Notes: generated by a model not told the origin, from the letters alone. 64,000 nt of DNA from Bacteroidia bacterium (GCA_009930305.1 RZYM01000003.1:62001-126000), one strand, 5' to 3'; positions 46,023 through 57,352 are shown, numbered from the stretch's first letter. Translations and numbers: made by a program.

Positions 46023-48743
46023 TTAACGCAATGCAGCTTGTGCTGCTGCCAACCTTGCGATAGGCACACGGAAAGGAGAACATGAAACATAATTTAAGCC
46101 TACTCTATGGCAGAACTCTACTGACGAAGGTTCGCCACCATGTTCACCACAAATACCACACTTAAGATCAGGACGTACGCTACGACCTTTTTCTGTAGCC
46201 ATTTGTACTAATTGTCCAACACCATTTTGGTCTAATATTTGGAATGGATCATTATTTAAAATCTTCATATCCAAATAAGCAGGCAAGAATGATGCTATAT
46301 CATCACGACTATAACCAAATGTCATTTGAGTTAAGTCATTTGTTCCGAATGAGAAAAATTCTGCTTTTGTAGCTATACGATCAGCAGTAAGTGCTGCACG
46401 TGGAATTTCAATCATAGTACCTACTTTAAATTCGATGCTACTTCCGCGTTCTTGAAATAATTTTGCAGCTGTTTCGCGAATGATTCTCTCTTGATTAGCA
46501 AACTCATGCACAATACCTGTTAGTGGGACCATTATTTCAGGATGTGTTTCAACACCTTCTTTTTTCAATTCGAGTGCTGCACCTAAAATAGCACGTGTTT
46601 GCATTTCTGTGATTTCAGGATATGTATTTCCTAAACGGCAACCACGATGACCTAACATAGGATTAGCTTCGTGCAAAGAATCAACACGTTGACGGATATA
46701 ATCGTAAGAAACACCCATGATTTGAGCTAATTCACGTTGTTCTTTCTCTTCGTGAGGAACAAACTCATGTAGAGGTGGGTCTAATAAACGTACTGTAACA
46801 GGGCATCCTTCCATTGCTTTAAAGATTCCTTTAAAGTCTGCTTGTTGATATGGAAGAATTCTTGCTAATGCTTTACGACGTCCTTCTAGAGTTTCTGCCA
46901 AAATCATTTCGCGCATTGCACGGATTTTGTCACCTTCAAAGAACATATGTTCTGTTCTACAAAGTCCTATACCTGTTGCACCAAAACGACGAGCAACTTT
47001 TGCATCGTTAGGAGTATCAGCATTGGTACGAACTATCAAACGAGTATATTTATCAGCTAACTTCATCAATTCTGCAAAATCAGCATCAAGTTCAGCTTCT
47101 TTAGTTGCAACAGCACCTAAATAAACCTCACCGGTTGATCCGTTTAATGAGATGAAATCACCTTCTTTTAAAGTAGTTCCGTTTGCAGAAACTGTTTTTG
47201 CTGTATAATCTATAACTAATGATCCTGCACCTGATACGCAACATTTACCCATTCCACGAGCAACTACAGCAGCATGTGATGTCATACCGCCACGTGCGGT
47301 TAAGATACCTTGTGCAGCAGCCATACCGGCTAAGTCTTCAGGAGATGTTTCAATACGAACCATTATAACATGTTCGCCTTTGCTTGCCCATACAGCAGCA
47401 TCTTCAGCATTGAAAACAATCTTACCGCAAGCAGCACCAGGAGAAGCAGCCAAGCCTTTTGTAAGTACTTGAGCAACTTTTAATGCAGCTTTATCAAATA
47501 TCGGGTGAAGTAATTCGTCCAATTTATTTGGTTCAACGCGCAATACAGCTGTTTTTTCATCAATAATACCTTGATGTAACATATCCATAGCTATTTTAAC
47601 CATAGCTGCACCTGTACGTTTTCCGTTACGAGTTTGCAAGAACCACAACTTACCTTCTTGAACGGTAAATTCCATATCTTGCATATCTTTGTAGTGGTTT
47701 TCCAATTTTGTTTGAAGTGCGTCTAATTCTGCATATATAGCAGGCATTGACTCTTCCATTGAAGGATATTTTGTAAAACGATCAGCTTCTGATACATTGG
47801 CTAATTTTGCCCAACGTTGTGAACCTAATTTTGTAATTTGTTGTGGAGTACGAATACCAGCTACAACATCTTCGCCTTGAGCATTAATTAAATACTCACC
47901 TACGAATTGATCTTCACCGGTTGCTGCATCACGTGAGAAGCAAACACCTGTTGCTGACGTTTCGCCCATGTTTCCGAATACCATGGCTTGTACACTAACT
48001 GCTGTACCCCATTCTGCAGGTATTCCTTCCATTTTACGATATAATATGGCACGCTCGTTCATCCAGCTATCAAATACAGCACAGATCGCGCCCCATAATT
48101 GCTCATATGCATCTTCCGGGAAATCTTTGCCTGTTTGTTTCTTAACAGCTGCCTTAAAACGTGTAACTAATTGTTTTAAATCTTCTACGCTTAATTCCGT
48201 ATCCAACTTAACACCTTTTGCAGATTTTACGCTTTCAATAATTTCTTCAAATGGATCTATGTCTGTTTTATTTACCGGTTTCATACCTAAAACAACATCA
48301 CCGAACATTTGAACAAAACGACGATATGAATCCCATACAAAACGAGGATTACCTGTTTTGCGTACCATACCTTCAACTACTTTATCATTCAAACCTAAGT
48401 TTAAGATGGTATCCATCATACCAGGCATAGATGCGCGAGCACCTGAACGTACTGAAACTAATAAAGGATTTTCAATGTCACCAAATTTTGATTTCATTAA
48501 ACCTTCAATATGAGCCACAGCTTTAATAACATCATCTTTAAGAAATGCTACTACTTTGTCCTTACCTATTTCATAATATTCGTTACAAACTTCAGTAGTA
48601 ATTGTAAAACCCGGAGGTACCGGTACTCCTATTAAATTCATTTCAGCAAGGTTAGCACCTTTACCGCCAAGCAGATTTTTCATATCTGCCTTTCCTTCAG
48701 CTTTTCCGTTTCCGAAGATGTAAACGCGTTTTTTGTTATCCAT
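46023..48743 (-). CDS. ppdK: Pyruvate, phosphate dikinase
   Basis: 906 residues, full length. Interconverts pyruvate, ATP and phosphate with phosphoenolpyruvate, AMP and pyrophosphate. The N-terminal ATP-grasp domain begins near GGKGANLAEMN. The swivelling phosphohistidine is in TARGGMTSHAAVVARGMG near residue 490. The C-terminal PEP barrel has the catalytic Cys region GLNYVSCSPFRVPIARLAAA at the end. It is a single-gene unit with a -7 box 60 bp upstream and a strong terminator downstream. Confidence 0.97.
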   Translation of the reverse strand: MDNKKRVYIFGNGKAEGKADMKNLLGGKGANLAEMNLIGVPVPPGFTITTEVCNEYYEIGKDKVVAFLKDDVIKAVAHIEGLMKSKFGDIENPLLVSVRSGARASMPGMMDTILNLGLNDKVVEGMVRKTGNPRFVWDSYRRFVQMFGDVVLGMKPVNKTDIDPFEEIIESVKSAKGVKLDTELSVEDLKQLVTRFKAAVKKQTGKDFPEDAYEQLWGAICAVFDSWMNERAILYRKMEGIPAEWGTAVSVQAMVFGNMGETSATGVCFSRDAATGEDQFVGEYLINAQGEDVVAGIRTPQQITKLGSQRWAKLANVSEADRFTKYPSMEESMPAIYAELDALQTKLENHYKDMQDMEFTVQEGKLWFLQTRNGKRTGAAMVKIAMDMLHQGIIDEKTAVLRVEPNKLDELLHPIFDKAALKVAQVLTKGLAASPGAACGKIVFNAEDAAVWASKGEHVIMVRIETSPEDLAGMAAAQGILTARGGMTSHAAVVARGMGKCCVSGAGSLVIDYTAKTVSANGTTLKEGDFISLNGSTGEVYLGAVATKEAELDADFAELMKLADKYTRLIVRTNADTPNDAKVARRFGATGIGLCRTEHMFFEGDKIRAMREMILAETLEGRRKALARILPYQQADFKGIFKAMEGCPVTVRLLDPPLHEFVPHEEKEQRELAQIMGVSYDYIRQRVDSLHEANPMLGHRGCRLGNTYPEITEMQTRAILGAALELKKEGVETHPEIMVPLTGIVHEFANQERIIRETAAKLFQERGSSIEFKVGTMIEIPRAALTADRIATKAEFFSFGTNDLTQMTFGYSRDDIASFLPAYLDMKILNNDPFQILDQNGVGQLVQMATEKGRSVRPDLKCGICGEHGGEPSSVEFCHRVGLNYVSCSPFRVPIARLAAAQAALR

Positions 48744-48802
48744 AAACTATTTAAATAAATTATATTATCTAGATTTTACCAAACATTTGGAATAAGAGGG
48801 CG

Positions 48803-48810
48803 CAAAGGTA
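48803..48810 (-). promoter_or_regulatory. -7 box upstream of ppdK
   Basis: On the minus strand TACCTTTG matches TAnnTTTG and lies 60 bp before the ppdK ATG. The -33 position holds CTTT, a weak match. Confidence 0.5.
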
Positions 48811-48874
48811 GACAATTTTATTGAAATACTAAAGCTAAATATAAAAAATATTCGCACACGTTTGAAATTTGTTT

Positions 48875-49570
48875 CTATGACAGATTTCCGTACATTCTTT
48901 CTCCAAAAATCCCACTACCGACACGAACTATTGTAGAGCCCTCTTCAATCGCTATTTTGTAATCGTGCGTCATACCCATTGAAATCTCCGAAAACTTATC
49001 ATCATTTGCAAAAAAATCGGATTTAAGTTTGGTATAAATTTGCTTAACTTGACGAAATTCTTTACGTATATAATCTGTATCAGTTGTAATAGACGCCATG
49101 CCCATTACTCCTATTATTGAAACATTACAAAATTCTTTGTAGACATCTGACAATAACATCTGTTTGCATTCTTCTATATTGAATCCGAACTTAGTTTCTT
49201 CAACAGCTACATGGAATTGCAATAAACAAGGTATCACTCTATTTATTTTCTGAGCTTGCTTATTAATTTCCGATAATAAATGAAATGAATCGACCGATTC
49301 TATACATGATACATAAGGTACTATGTACTTCACTTTGTTCGTTTGTAGATGTCCAATAAAATGCCAACGTATATCTTTTGGTAAAGTTTGTGCTTTAGGT
49401 ACGAGTTCTTGTGCGCGACTTTCTCCAAATAAACGCTGACCCACTGAATATGCTGCCTCTATTCTATCATTAGAATTATACTTAGATACGGCAACTAAAC
49501 GTACTCCTTTGGGTATTTCATCTATTATACGTTTAATATTCGATTGGATTTCTTGTTGGATTTCGTTCAT
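48875..49570 (-). CDS. YggS/PROSC-family PLP homeostasis protein
   Basis: 231 residues. Single-domain PLP-binding TIM barrel; the Schiff-base lysine is in VAVSKYN near residue 30. GESRAQEL, WHFIGHLQTNKVKYI and the C-terminal MGMTHDYKIAIEEGSTIVRVG are conserved. Members keep free pyridoxal phosphate in balance rather than catalyse a reaction. It overlaps the DUF721 gene by 4 bp. Confidence 0.94.
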   Translation of the reverse strand: MNEIQQEIQSNIKRIIDEIPKGVRLVAVSKYNSNDRIEAAYSVGQRLFGESRAQELVPKAQTLPKDIRWHFIGHLQTNKVKYIVPYVSCIESVDSFHLLSEINKQAQKINRVIPCLLQFHVAVEETKFGFNIEECKQMLLSDVYKEFCNVSIIGVMGMASITTDTDYIRKEFRQVKQIYTKLKSDFFANDDKFSEISMGMTHDYKIAIEEGSTIVRVGSGIFGERMYGNLS

Positions 49571-49857
49571 CTAAATTTTATGTCTTCAATTACATCTGTT
49601 CCGACTACATCATTCAACTCTTTTATTAAACGAGTACGCATCAACATAAGTTCATTACGCAAAGCTGAAGACGTTAAACTAACATACAAAATTTTATTCT
49701 TAATAGACAAATCGCGAGTATAGGAATTAATAGAGGGGCCAAGCACCTGTTTCCAAGATGCAATTAAAGTAGTTTCATTTATTTTTGACTGTAAACGAAA
49801 AACTTTTAAATACTCTTTTAATATGTCACCTATTGGCTGAATATGTTCTTTTCTCAC
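49567..49857 (-). CDS. DUF721 family protein
   Basis: 96 residues. The pattern (IASWKQVLGPSINSYTRDLSIKNKILYVSLTSSA) matches DUF721, a small family often next to recF or gyrB and related to the DciA helicase loader. It lies 8 bp after recF and overlaps yggS by 4 bp. A role in replication is an inference from the family and neighbour. Confidence 0.85.
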   Translation of the reverse strand: MRKEHIQPIGDILKEYLKVFRLQSKINETTLIASWKQVLGPSINSYTRDLSIKNKILYVSLTSSALRNELMLMRTRLIKELNDVVGTDVIEDIKFR

Positions 49858-49865
49858 GTGCTTGC

Positions 49866-50954
49866 TTATTGAATTTTTCCAGATTCAACTCTATAAATTT
49901 TATAATTACGAACAGTCTCACTTAATAATTTATCCAAATGTTCGCGATTTGTATCTGTAATAAATATTTGACCGAATTCGTCTCCTGACACTATTTTAAT
50001 AATTTGTGTCACTCTTCCGGCATCCAATTTATCAAAAATATCATCCAATAATAATAGTGGAGTTTCGCCTCCATTAGCTTCTTTCAAAAAGTCAAATTGA
50101 GCCAACCTAAGCGATATCACAAAACTTTTTCCTTGTCCTTGCGAACCAACCATTTTAATAGGATAATCTCCTAAAGTCAGCTCCAATTCGTCTTTATGAA
50201 TACCTTTTGAAGTATATCCTAAAATAATATCACGACGTCTGCTAAACTCTAACTGTGATTTCAATTCTCCGTCTTGTAAATGAGATCGATAATTTATTCC
50301 TACTTTTTCTTTCTCTTGTGATATTAAATTATAGTATCGATTAAAAATAGGCACAAATTCTTTTATAAAACTAAGTCGTTTTTGATATAAATAAACTGCC
50401 AGTTCTTCCATTTGTAGTTCGCACACATCATATAAAGAGTCTTCGCTATCTTGACTTTTTAGCAATGTATTGCGCTGAAGCAGTAATCTATTATAACGCA
50501 GTAATTTGTATAAATATTCGCGATCGTATTGCGAAATCACACCATCCATAAATTTTCTGCGTATTTCGCTACCGTCAGCAATTAGAGATGCATCCTCAGG
50601 TGATACAATAACCAAAGGTACCAAACCTATATGGTCAGACAAACGCTCATATTCTTTACCATTACGTTTAAAAGACTTCCTCTGCCCTCTTTTTAGTCCA
50701 ATTCCTATTTCCTCTAAAACACCTGCTCTATCAAAATTACCTTGAACCATCATAAACTGTTCATCGTGCCTAATATTTTGCAAATCAACAGGAGTTAGAC
50801 GACTCTTGCAACATGCCAAATAATATATGGCATCCAACAAATTCGTTTTACCTACACCATTGTCACCTATCAAGCAATTAACACCTTTTTCGAAGTCAAT
50901 TTCTAACTCGGCAAGGTTCTTGTAATTTAATATTGAAAGATGATTCAAATACAT
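49866..50954 (-). CDS. recF: DNA replication and repair protein RecF
   Basis: 362 residues. SMC-like ATPase that helps load RecA at gapped DNA. Walker A is GDNGVGKTN near 30-38, the ABC signature SQGQGKS near residue 272 and Walker B LLLLDDIFDKLD near 305. The N-terminal LNHLSILNYKNL is typical. It is the first gene of a recF-DUF721-yggS unit. Confidence 0.95.
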   Translation of the reverse strand: MYLNHLSILNYKNLAELEIDFEKGVNCLIGDNGVGKTNLLDAIYYLACCKSRLTPVDLQNIRHDEQFMMVQGNFDRAGVLEEIGIGLKRGQRKSFKRNGKEYERLSDHIGLVPLVIVSPEDASLIADGSEIRRKFMDGVISQYDREYLYKLLRYNRLLLQRNTLLKSQDSEDSLYDVCELQMEELAVYLYQKRLSFIKEFVPIFNRYYNLISQEKEKVGINYRSHLQDGELKSQLEFSRRRDIILGYTSKGIHKDELELTLGDYPIKMVGSQGQGKSFVISLRLAQFDFLKEANGGETPLLLLDDIFDKLDAGRVTQIIKIVSGDEFGQIFITDTNREHLDKLLSETVRNYKIYRVESGKIQ

Positions 50955-50973
50955 GGATTTCTTTTACCATCAA

Positions 50974-51717
50974 CTATTTAATTGTAATAAATGGTAATTG
51001 AGCTCCTGAAAAATATTGAGGCATTTTACCATCCCATTTGTTTATTGCCATTTCTTGCAATACCATTGGTGATAATGATGCTTGTTTTACTTTTTGCGCT
51101 TCAGCTTCAAGTTTCATACGTTCTAGGGTAAATTTAGCAGTAAGTGCTCCTTGTTCTGCAATTTTCTTATCCTCAATTGCTTTATTGAAATCATCACTAA
51201 AATCATGATTAGTGATTAGTAAACTTTTTACCTTAATACCGCTACCTGCTACTTGATTTGCGAATGTAGAATTAATTCTATTTGAAATCTCAGCACGTTT
51301 TTCAACGAATGTTTCGATTGGATACTCGGCTATCACAGCATTAATTTTTTCAGATAATGTCGGACGAATCAAGGTGTTTTCTATATCCATTCCATAAGTT
51401 TGAAATATTTTATCAACTTGTTTTGCATCCAAAGAATATACTAAACTTACATCAACTGCAATTGTTTGTATGTCACTTGATGAAACTTCTGTATGAAGTG
51501 ATAGATTATGGTCGCGTATTGACAGCTTCTTTACCTCATCAACAAAAGGAACTTTTGCATTCAAACCTTCGTCAGCTATTGTTGTAAGACGTCCAAAACG
51601 TAATATAACTCCCCTTTCACCGGTGTCAATTGTATAAAAACTTGAGGCAGTTAAAATAATTAGTATTATAACTGAAACAGCAATTAATACGTACTTGATA
51701 ATGTCTTTTTGTGCCAT
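50974..51717 (-). CDS. Prohibitin / SPFH-domain membrane protein
   Basis: 247 residues from the ATG at MAQKDIIKYV. An ATG 24 bp further up (51741) is an alternative; the longer frame to 51819 covers a -7 box and is unlikely. One N-terminal membrane helix (YVLIAVSVIILIILTASSF) precedes the SPFH domain, which starts with TIDTGERGVILRFGRL. A coiled-coil Ala/Lys/Glu-rich stretch lies near residues 180-220. Such proteins form large ring or cage assemblies; the bacterial role is unclear. Confidence 0.88.
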   Translation of the reverse strand: MAQKDIIKYVLIAVSVIILIILTASSFYTIDTGERGVILRFGRLTTIADEGLNAKVPFVDEVKKLSIRDHNLSLHTEVSSSDIQTIAVDVSLVYSLDAKQVDKIFQTYGMDIENTLIRPTLSEKINAVIAEYPIETFVEKRAEISNRINSTFANQVAGSGIKVKSLLITNHDFSDDFNKAIEDKKIAEQGALTAKFTLERMKLEAEAQKVKQASLSPMVLQEMAINKWDGKMPQYFSGAQLPFITIK

Positions 51718-51762
51718 GGTGTTTTGTTGTTGATAAATCATAATTATTATAATATTAGTTGG

Positions 51763-51770
51763 CAAATTTA
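51763..51770 (-). promoter_or_regulatory. -7 box upstream of the prohibitin gene
   Basis: On the minus strand TAAATTTG matches TAnnTTTG. It is 45 bp before the chosen ATG and 21 bp before the alternative. No clear -33 element. Confidence 0.4.
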
Positions 51771-51865
51771 CAAAAAATACTTGATACTTTAATGTACATA
51801 AAACAAAATAGAGCATCAAGATTTAATCATCAGCTAAACAAGGCATAAAAACGACAAAAAAAATG

Positions 51866-51873
51866 TACCTTTG
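51866..51873 (+). promoter_or_regulatory. -7 box upstream of leuS
   Basis: TACCTTTG matches TAnnTTTG and lies 58 bp before the leuS ATG. No TTTG is seen at 19-21 bp upstream. Confidence 0.5.
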
Positions 51874-51931
51874 CAGCCTATAATTAAAATTTCTGTTTAT
51901 ATCAGAGTAAATTTAGTCTATACAGAGCATT

Positions 51932-54688
51932 ATGGAGTATAATTTTAAAGAAATTGAACAAAAATGGCAATCATATTGGAAAAACAATGCCATTTATCAT
52001 GTTGAAATCGACAACAATCGTCCTAAATATTATGTTTTAGATATGTTCCCTTACCCATCGGGTGCGGGCTTACATGTAGGGCATCCACTTGGATACATTG
52101 CTTCAGACATATTTAGTAGATATAAACGCTTACAAGGATTTAATGTTTTGCATCCAATGGGATATGATGCTTATGGATTACCTGCAGAACAATATGCTAT
52201 TCAGACGGGACAACATCCGGAAATCACGACTTTTAATAATATTAATCGCTACAGAGAACAAATGGACAAAATCGGTTTCTGTTACGATTGGAAAAGAGAA
52301 GTCCGTACTTGTGATCCGGAATACTATAAATGGACACAATGGGCTTTTATTCAGATGTTTGACCATTGGTATAATAAAAAAGAAGATATAGCACGTCCTA
52401 TTTCTCAATTAATAGAAATATTTAATGAGCAAGGAAATGCACAAGTTACAGCTGCATCAGCAGATACCACTATCTTCACAGCCGACGAATGGAAGAATAT
52501 GGGCGAAAAGAAGCAACGCGATATCTTAATGAATTACCGCATCGCTTACAAAGCCGATACCATGGTAAATTGGTGCCCTAAATTAGGTACTGTATTAGCA
52601 AATGACGAAGTAAGTGAAGGGCTTTCGATAAGAGGCGGATATCCTGTTGAACAAAAAGTAATGAGTCAATGGTGTTTGCGTGTATCTGCATATGCTCAAC
52701 GTCTATTAGATGGCTTGGATAAAATTGATTGGACAGAATCTCTTAAAGAAACGCAACGTAATTGGATTGGTAGAAGTGAAGGTGCCGAAATGAAATTCAA
52801 GATTGCGAATTCTGACAAATATATGAACGTGTTTACCACACGTGCCGACACCACATTCGGTGTTACTTTTATGGTTTTAGCTCCTGAAAGTGAATATGTA
52901 GCAGAAGTTACTACTGACGAGCAAAAAAATGCTGTGAATGAATACATTGATGCTGTTAAGCGTCGCACAGAGCGCGAACGTATCGCAGACAAAAAGGTTA
53001 CAGGGGTATTCTCAGGAGCCTATGCAATTAATCCTTTTACAAATGAGCAAATACCTATCTTTATTTCCGACTATGTTTTAGCAGGTTATGGAACAGGTGC
53101 CATTATGGCTGTACCGGCGCACGATAGTCGAGACTATGCATTTGCAAAACACTTTAATTTGCCTATAATCCCTTTGATTGAAGGTTGCGATGTAAGTAAA
53201 GAAAGTTATGATGCAAAAGAAGGTATCATGATGAATTCAGGATTTATGACAGGACTTTCTGTAAAAGATGCAATAACAACAGCAAAAAAATATATCACAG
53301 AAAAAGGTATTGGTAAAGTAAAAATCAACTACCGTTTACGTGATGCTATATTTAGTCGTCAGCGTTATTGGGGCGAGCCATTCCCTATTTATTATAAGGA
53401 TGGACAACCATACACATTAGACGAAACTTGTTTGCCTCTTGAATTACCTGAGATTGACAAGTATCTTCCTACCGAAACCGGTGAACCTCCACTAGGTCGT
53501 GCTAAAAATTGGCAAACAAAAGATGGTTATCCTTTGGAGTTGAACACAATGCCAGGTTTTGCTGGTTCATCAGCATACTATCTGCGATACATGGATCCTC
53601 ACAACGATAAAGCATTGGTTAACAAGGATGTAAACTTATATTGGAAAAATGTTGATTTGTATATCGGAGGTACAGAACATGCAACAGGACATCTTATATA
53701 CAGCCGTTTCTGGAATAAATTTTTATTCGATTTGGGTTTAATATGTAAAGATGAACCATTCGAAAAATTAATTAATCAGGGGATGATACAAGGACGTTCT
53801 AATTTTGTATATCGCATAATCGGAACAAACAAATATGTATCATATAATCTGAAAGATAAATACGAAACTCAAGGGATACATGTAAATGTAAACATAGTTT
53901 CAAATGATATACTTGATATCGAAGCATTTAAAAACTGGATGCCAGAGTACAAGGATGCGGAATTTGTTTTAGAAGACGGCAAATACATTTGCGGTTGGGC
54001 TGTAGAAAAAATGAGCAAATCAATGTTCAATGTTGTAAATCCTGATGATATTATAAAAAAGTATGGTGCCGATACTTTACGTTTATATGAAATGTTTTTA
54101 GGACCACTAGAGCAATCTAAACCATGGGATACAAATGGTATTGATGGAGTCCATAGATTTCTGAAGAAATTCTGGGGATTATTCTTCAATGGTGAATCTG
54201 TAGCTATAAGTGATGTTGAACCTACTGCAGAAGAGCTGAAATCATTGCATAAAACAATTAAGAAGATTACATCTGATATAGAACATTTCTCATATAATAC
54301 TTCTGTATCGGCATTTATGATTTGCGTCAATGAGTTATCACAAATGAAATGCAATAAGAGAATGATTCTCGAACCGCTTACCATACTTATTGCTCCATTT
54401 GCTCCACATATAGCAGAAGAAATGTACTCTATGCTTGGACATAAGACAAGTGTGTGTGATGCAAAATATCCCGAATATGATGATAAGTTTTTGATTGAAT
54501 CAAAGGTCAAATACCCTATCTCATTTAACGGGAAAGTTCGTTTTACCATAGAATTACCAGCTGACACAGATAAAGCAGAAGTTGAAAGAATCGCATTATC
54601 TGATAGTCAAACAGAAAAATATACCGAAGGTAAAACTCCTAAAAAAGTAATCGTTGTTTCGGGAAAAATTGTCAATATAGTGTTATAA
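51932..54688 (+). CDS. leuS: Leucyl-tRNA synthetase
   Basis: 918 residues. Class I synthetase charging tRNA-Leu. The HIGH-type motif is HVGHPLGY after PYPSGAGL near residue 48, and KMSKS appears as [11 protein letters not shown] near 693. The CP1 editing domain sits between about 230 and 430 with the [13 protein letters not shown] stretch. An insertion of about 50 residues before KMSKS (around [15 protein letters not shown]) is a Bacteroidetes-type feature. No T-box-like leader is visible. Confidence 0.97.
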   Translation: MEYNFKEIEQKWQSYWKNNAIYHVEIDNNRPKYYVLDMFPYPSGAGLHVGHPLGYIASDIFSRYKRLQGFNVLHPMGYDAYGLPAEQYAIQTGQHPEITTFNNINRYREQMDKIGFCYDWKREVRTCDPEYYKWTQWAFIQMFDHWYNKKEDIARPISQLIEIFNEQGNAQVTAASADTTIFTADEWKNMGEKKQRDILMNYRIAYKADTMVNWCPKLGTVLANDEVSEGLSIRGGYPVEQKVMSQWCLRVSAYAQRLLDGLDKIDWTESLKETQRNWIGRSEGAEMKFKIANSDKYMNVFTTRADTTFGVTFMVLAPESEYVAEVTTDEQKNAVNEYIDAVKRRTERERIADKKVTGVFSGAYAINPFTNEQIPIFISDYVLAGYGTGAIMAVPAHDSRDYAFAKHFNLPIIPLIEGCDVSKESYDAKEGIMMNSGFMTGLSVKDAITTAKKYITEKGIGKVKINYRLRDAIFSRQRYWGEPFPIYYKDGQPYTLDETCLPLELPEIDKYLPTETGEPPLGRAKNWQTKDGYPLELNTMPGFAGSSAYYLRYMDPHNDKALVNKDVNLYWKNVDLYIGGTEHATGHLIYSRFWNKFLFDLGLICKDEPFEKLINQGMIQGRSNFVYRIIGTNKYVSYNLKDKYETQGIHVNVNIVSNDILDIEAFKNWMPEYKDAEFVLEDGKYICGWAVEKMSKSMFNVVNPDDIIKKYGADTLRLYEMFLGPLEQSKPWDTNGIDGVHRFLKKFWGLFFNGESVAISDVEPTAEELKSLHKTIKKITSDIEHFSYNTSVSAFMICVNELSQMKCNKRMILEPLTILIAPFAPHIAEEMYSMLGHKTSVCDAKYPEYDDKFLIESKVKYPISFNGKVRFTIELPADTDKAEVERIALSDSQTEKYTEGKTPKKVIVVSGKIVNIVL

Positions 54689-54702
54689 AAGGCTTTGCCA
54701 AT

Positions 54703-56145
54703 ATGAGCGACAATTTAAAAGAAAAAATGATAGGTGCTCTAACTTGGAGTTCAATTGATAGAATTGGACAACAAGGAGTACAATTTATAATTGGAATTGT
54801 ATTAGCTCGATTATTGTGTCCTGCCGATTATGGATTAATCGGTATGGTTATGATTTTTGCTCAATTTGCTTATGCTATGGTCGAAAGTGGCCTGGGAGCT
54901 GCGCTTGTGCGTACTAAAGACCTAACTGAAACTCATTGTAACACAGTATTTTATACAAACTTAGGCATCTCTGTTTTTTTGTATGCAATACTATTTTTTT
55001 GCGCTCCATTAATTGCCGTTTTTTTTAACCAGCCTGCATTAACAGCCATTTCTCGTGTAACATTTATGGCTATACTTTTTAATGCAATGTACCTCGTACC
55101 TTTTAATTTGGCTGGTCGCGAGTTAGATTACAAAACAGTTACTAAGGTAAATCTCAGCAGCACTCTTATAGCCGGTACGGCAGGTATCACGATGGCACTT
55201 TGCGATATGGGAGTATGGGCACTTGTTGTACAACAAACCGGTTATCATTTTGTAAGAATGTTATGCTTTCATAAATGGACGCAGTGGAAACCGAAATTGC
55301 TCTTTTCTTTTAATATATTGCGCGGATATTTCAAATTTAGCGCACACATGCTTGGTACTTCTTTACTTACAGTTATTTTTAATAATATATACACGTTTTT
55401 GATAGGTAAATTTTACTCAATTAATCAAGTAGGATATTATACTCAGGGATATAAATTCAGCGATAGTGTAAATTTTACATTTCTATCAATATTAGGAACT
55501 AGCTACAATCTTTTTGCAAAGATTCAGCATCAACAAGAAAGAATAAAACGCATACTTGGAGAATTGGTGAAATATACCTCTATAATTACAATCCCTATCA
55601 CAATGTTTTTGATAGCAAGTGCCAAGCCTTTGTTTTTTGTATTATTTGGAACAAAATGGCTTGATTCCGTTCCCTTTTTTCAACTAATATGCGCCGCGAA
55701 TTTATTTGCTCCTATATATCAAATAAACATACACTCACTTAATTCGATGGGAAAATCGCACATAACATTTCGTATGGAATTATTTAAACGCGTGCTTATT
55801 TTAACATCCATATTAACATGCTTCACTTATGGCATAAATACTATGTTATACGGATACATCTTGTCTTGCTGGATTGCATTTATTTGTTCAGTATTGTGCG
55901 TATACAAATTTGTAGGAAACAATGGTAAACAACAATTTACGCAGGTATTACCGGGTATAATTATAGGATTGGCAGTAGCACTGCTGGTAATCGGCACTCG
56001 CTTTATATCAAACAATTTATACTTAACGCTGACATTACAAGTATTATTTACCTTTGCCTTATATATTATAATTATCAGAGTGTTTTTCAAAGATCTGTTT
56101 TTGAGGCTTATAGCTTACGTAAAAACAAAAAAAATTAAACTTTAA
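54703..56145 (+). CDS. Lipopolysaccharide/exopolysaccharide flippase (MOP superfamily, Wzx/MviN-like)
   Basis: 480 residues with about 12-14 transmembrane helices throughout. The N-terminal motif SSIDRIGQQGVQFIIGIVLARLL and GLIGMVMIFAQFAYAMVESG match the WzxC/polysaccharide synthesis family that flips lipid-linked sugar repeats. It begins 14 bp after leuS and overlaps the next glycosyltransferase by 1 bp, so it heads a small surface-polysaccharide unit. Confidence 0.9.
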   Translation: MSDNLKEKMIGALTWSSIDRIGQQGVQFIIGIVLARLLCPADYGLIGMVMIFAQFAYAMVESGLGAALVRTKDLTETHCNTVFYTNLGISVFLYAILFFCAPLIAVFFNQPALTAISRVTFMAILFNAMYLVPFNLAGRELDYKTVTKVNLSSTLIAGTAGITMALCDMGVWALVVQQTGYHFVRMLCFHKWTQWKPKLLFSFNILRGYFKFSAHMLGTSLLTVIFNNIYTFLIGKFYSINQVGYYTQGYKFSDSVNFTFLSILGTSYNLFAKIQHQQERIKRILGELVKYTSIITIPITMFLIASAKPLFFVLFGTKWLDSVPFFQLICAANLFAPIYQINIHSLNSMGKSHITFRMELFKRVLILTSILTCFTYGINTMLYGYILSCWIAFICSVLCVYKFVGNNGKQQFTQVLPGIIIGLAVALLVIGTRFISNNLYLTLTLQVLFTFALYIIIIRVFFKDLFLRLIAYVKTKKIKL

Positions 56146-57350
56146 TGACGAATCGCACATTATATTTATTTACCGATTCGTGGCCTTACGGAAATAGTGA
56201 AAGTTTTTTGCAAGACGAGTCTCATTTCCTTAGTAAAACATTTTCTGTTGTAAGAGTTATTCCTTTACATAAAGATAATGGAATAATGCGCAACATTCCA
56301 GCAAACTTTGTTGTAATGAAAAGTCTTCTTAATGAAGATCCTAAGCATAAAATCGCATTGTTGAAATCAGGAGTTTTCAATTCGTCTCCATTGTTTTTCG
56401 CTTTTAAATTATTTTTTAAAGAAAAAGCATATAAAAGCAGAAAACGCATTTGGAATTTTGTAACCTCGCTACTGGTATTTCGCAGCGCATACAAATCGTT
56501 TAAATTGCTTCCTTCAAGCAACGATTTACTTTATTTTTATTGGGGAGACAAATCAATAAACATCCTACCCTTTTTAAAACAAAAATTTAAAACCAAAGCT
56601 ATAGCTCGATTTCACGGATCTGATTTATACGAAGAAGTTAAAGGCGGATACATTCCTTTTAGAAAACGGGTTTTACCTTATTTAGATATGGCAGCTCCAA
56701 TATCTGAATACGGACATCAATATTTGAAAAAATATGGATTTCTATGCCCAAACCGCATAGAAACATCGCGTCTTGGGGTTCTTGACAATGGTCTGAATCC
56801 AACTGCATCAAACGATAATACACTTAATTTACTCACTTGTTCAAACATAATTAAAATTAAACGCTTGTCGTTACTGCTCGAAGCTGTAATGTATTTGCCG
56901 TTTAATGTTAAATGGACACATATAGGTAGCGGACCATTACTTAAGGATTTAAAAGAACAATCGAAGCAATGTCCTGACAATATTAAAATCAATTGGATGG
57001 GGCAACAAAATCACGAATTTGTTATGCAACTATACGCCAAACAGCATTTTGATATCTTTGTTAATGTTAGCGAAACAGAAGGCATTCCCGTTTCTATTAT
57101 GGAAGCATTGTCGTTTGGTATTCCGGTTTTAGCTACAAAAGTTGGTGGTGTTGCAGAAATTATTGATGAGAATGTGGGGTATTTGGTATCAAAAGACATT
57201 AAATCTGATGAGTTAGCATCACTGCTTACTAATTTTTATGCAAACAAAGCAAACGCAGAACTACGAAACAATGCCAGAAAAAGATTTGAAACAATGTGTG
57301 ATGCCAACGAAAATTATTCACATTTTTGTTCAACGATAGAGAATTTATAA
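56145..57350 (+). CDS. Glycosyltransferase family 4 protein
   Basis: 401 residues, two Rossmann-like domains. The nucleotide-sugar motif is SETEGIPVSIMEALSFGIPV near residues 306-325, with the conserved E-x7-E pattern, then ATKVGGVAEIID. AIARFHGSDLYEE lies in the first domain. Donor and acceptor are unknown. It is cotranscribed with the flippase (1-bp overlap) and the family 2 enzyme that follows 2 bp later. Confidence 0.88.
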   Translation: MTNRTLYLFTDSWPYGNSESFLQDESHFLSKTFSVVRVIPLHKDNGIMRNIPANFVVMKSLLNEDPKHKIALLKSGVFNSSPLFFAFKLFFKEKAYKSRKRIWNFVTSLLVFRSAYKSFKLLPSSNDLLYFYWGDKSINILPFLKQKFKTKAIARFHGSDLYEEVKGGYIPFRKRVLPYLDMAAPISEYGHQYLKKYGFLCPNRIETSRLGVLDNGLNPTASNDNTLNLLTCSNIIKIKRLSLLLEAVMYLPFNVKWTHIGSGPLLKDLKEQSKQCPDNIKINWMGQQNHEFVMQLYAKQHFDIFVNVSETEGIPVSIMEALSFGIPVLATKVGGVAEIIDENVGYLVSKDIKSDELASLLTNFYANKANAELRNNARKRFETMCDANENYSHFCSTIENL

Positions 57351-57352
57351 CC

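Noticed and set aside
51874-51931. T-box or leader-peptide control of leuS
   Set aside because: The leader is under 60 nt, with no terminator hairpin and no Leu-rich ORF.
53869-54567. 232-residue minus-strand ORF
   Set aside because: Antisense to leuS; no recognisable domain and the sense strand is firmly coding.
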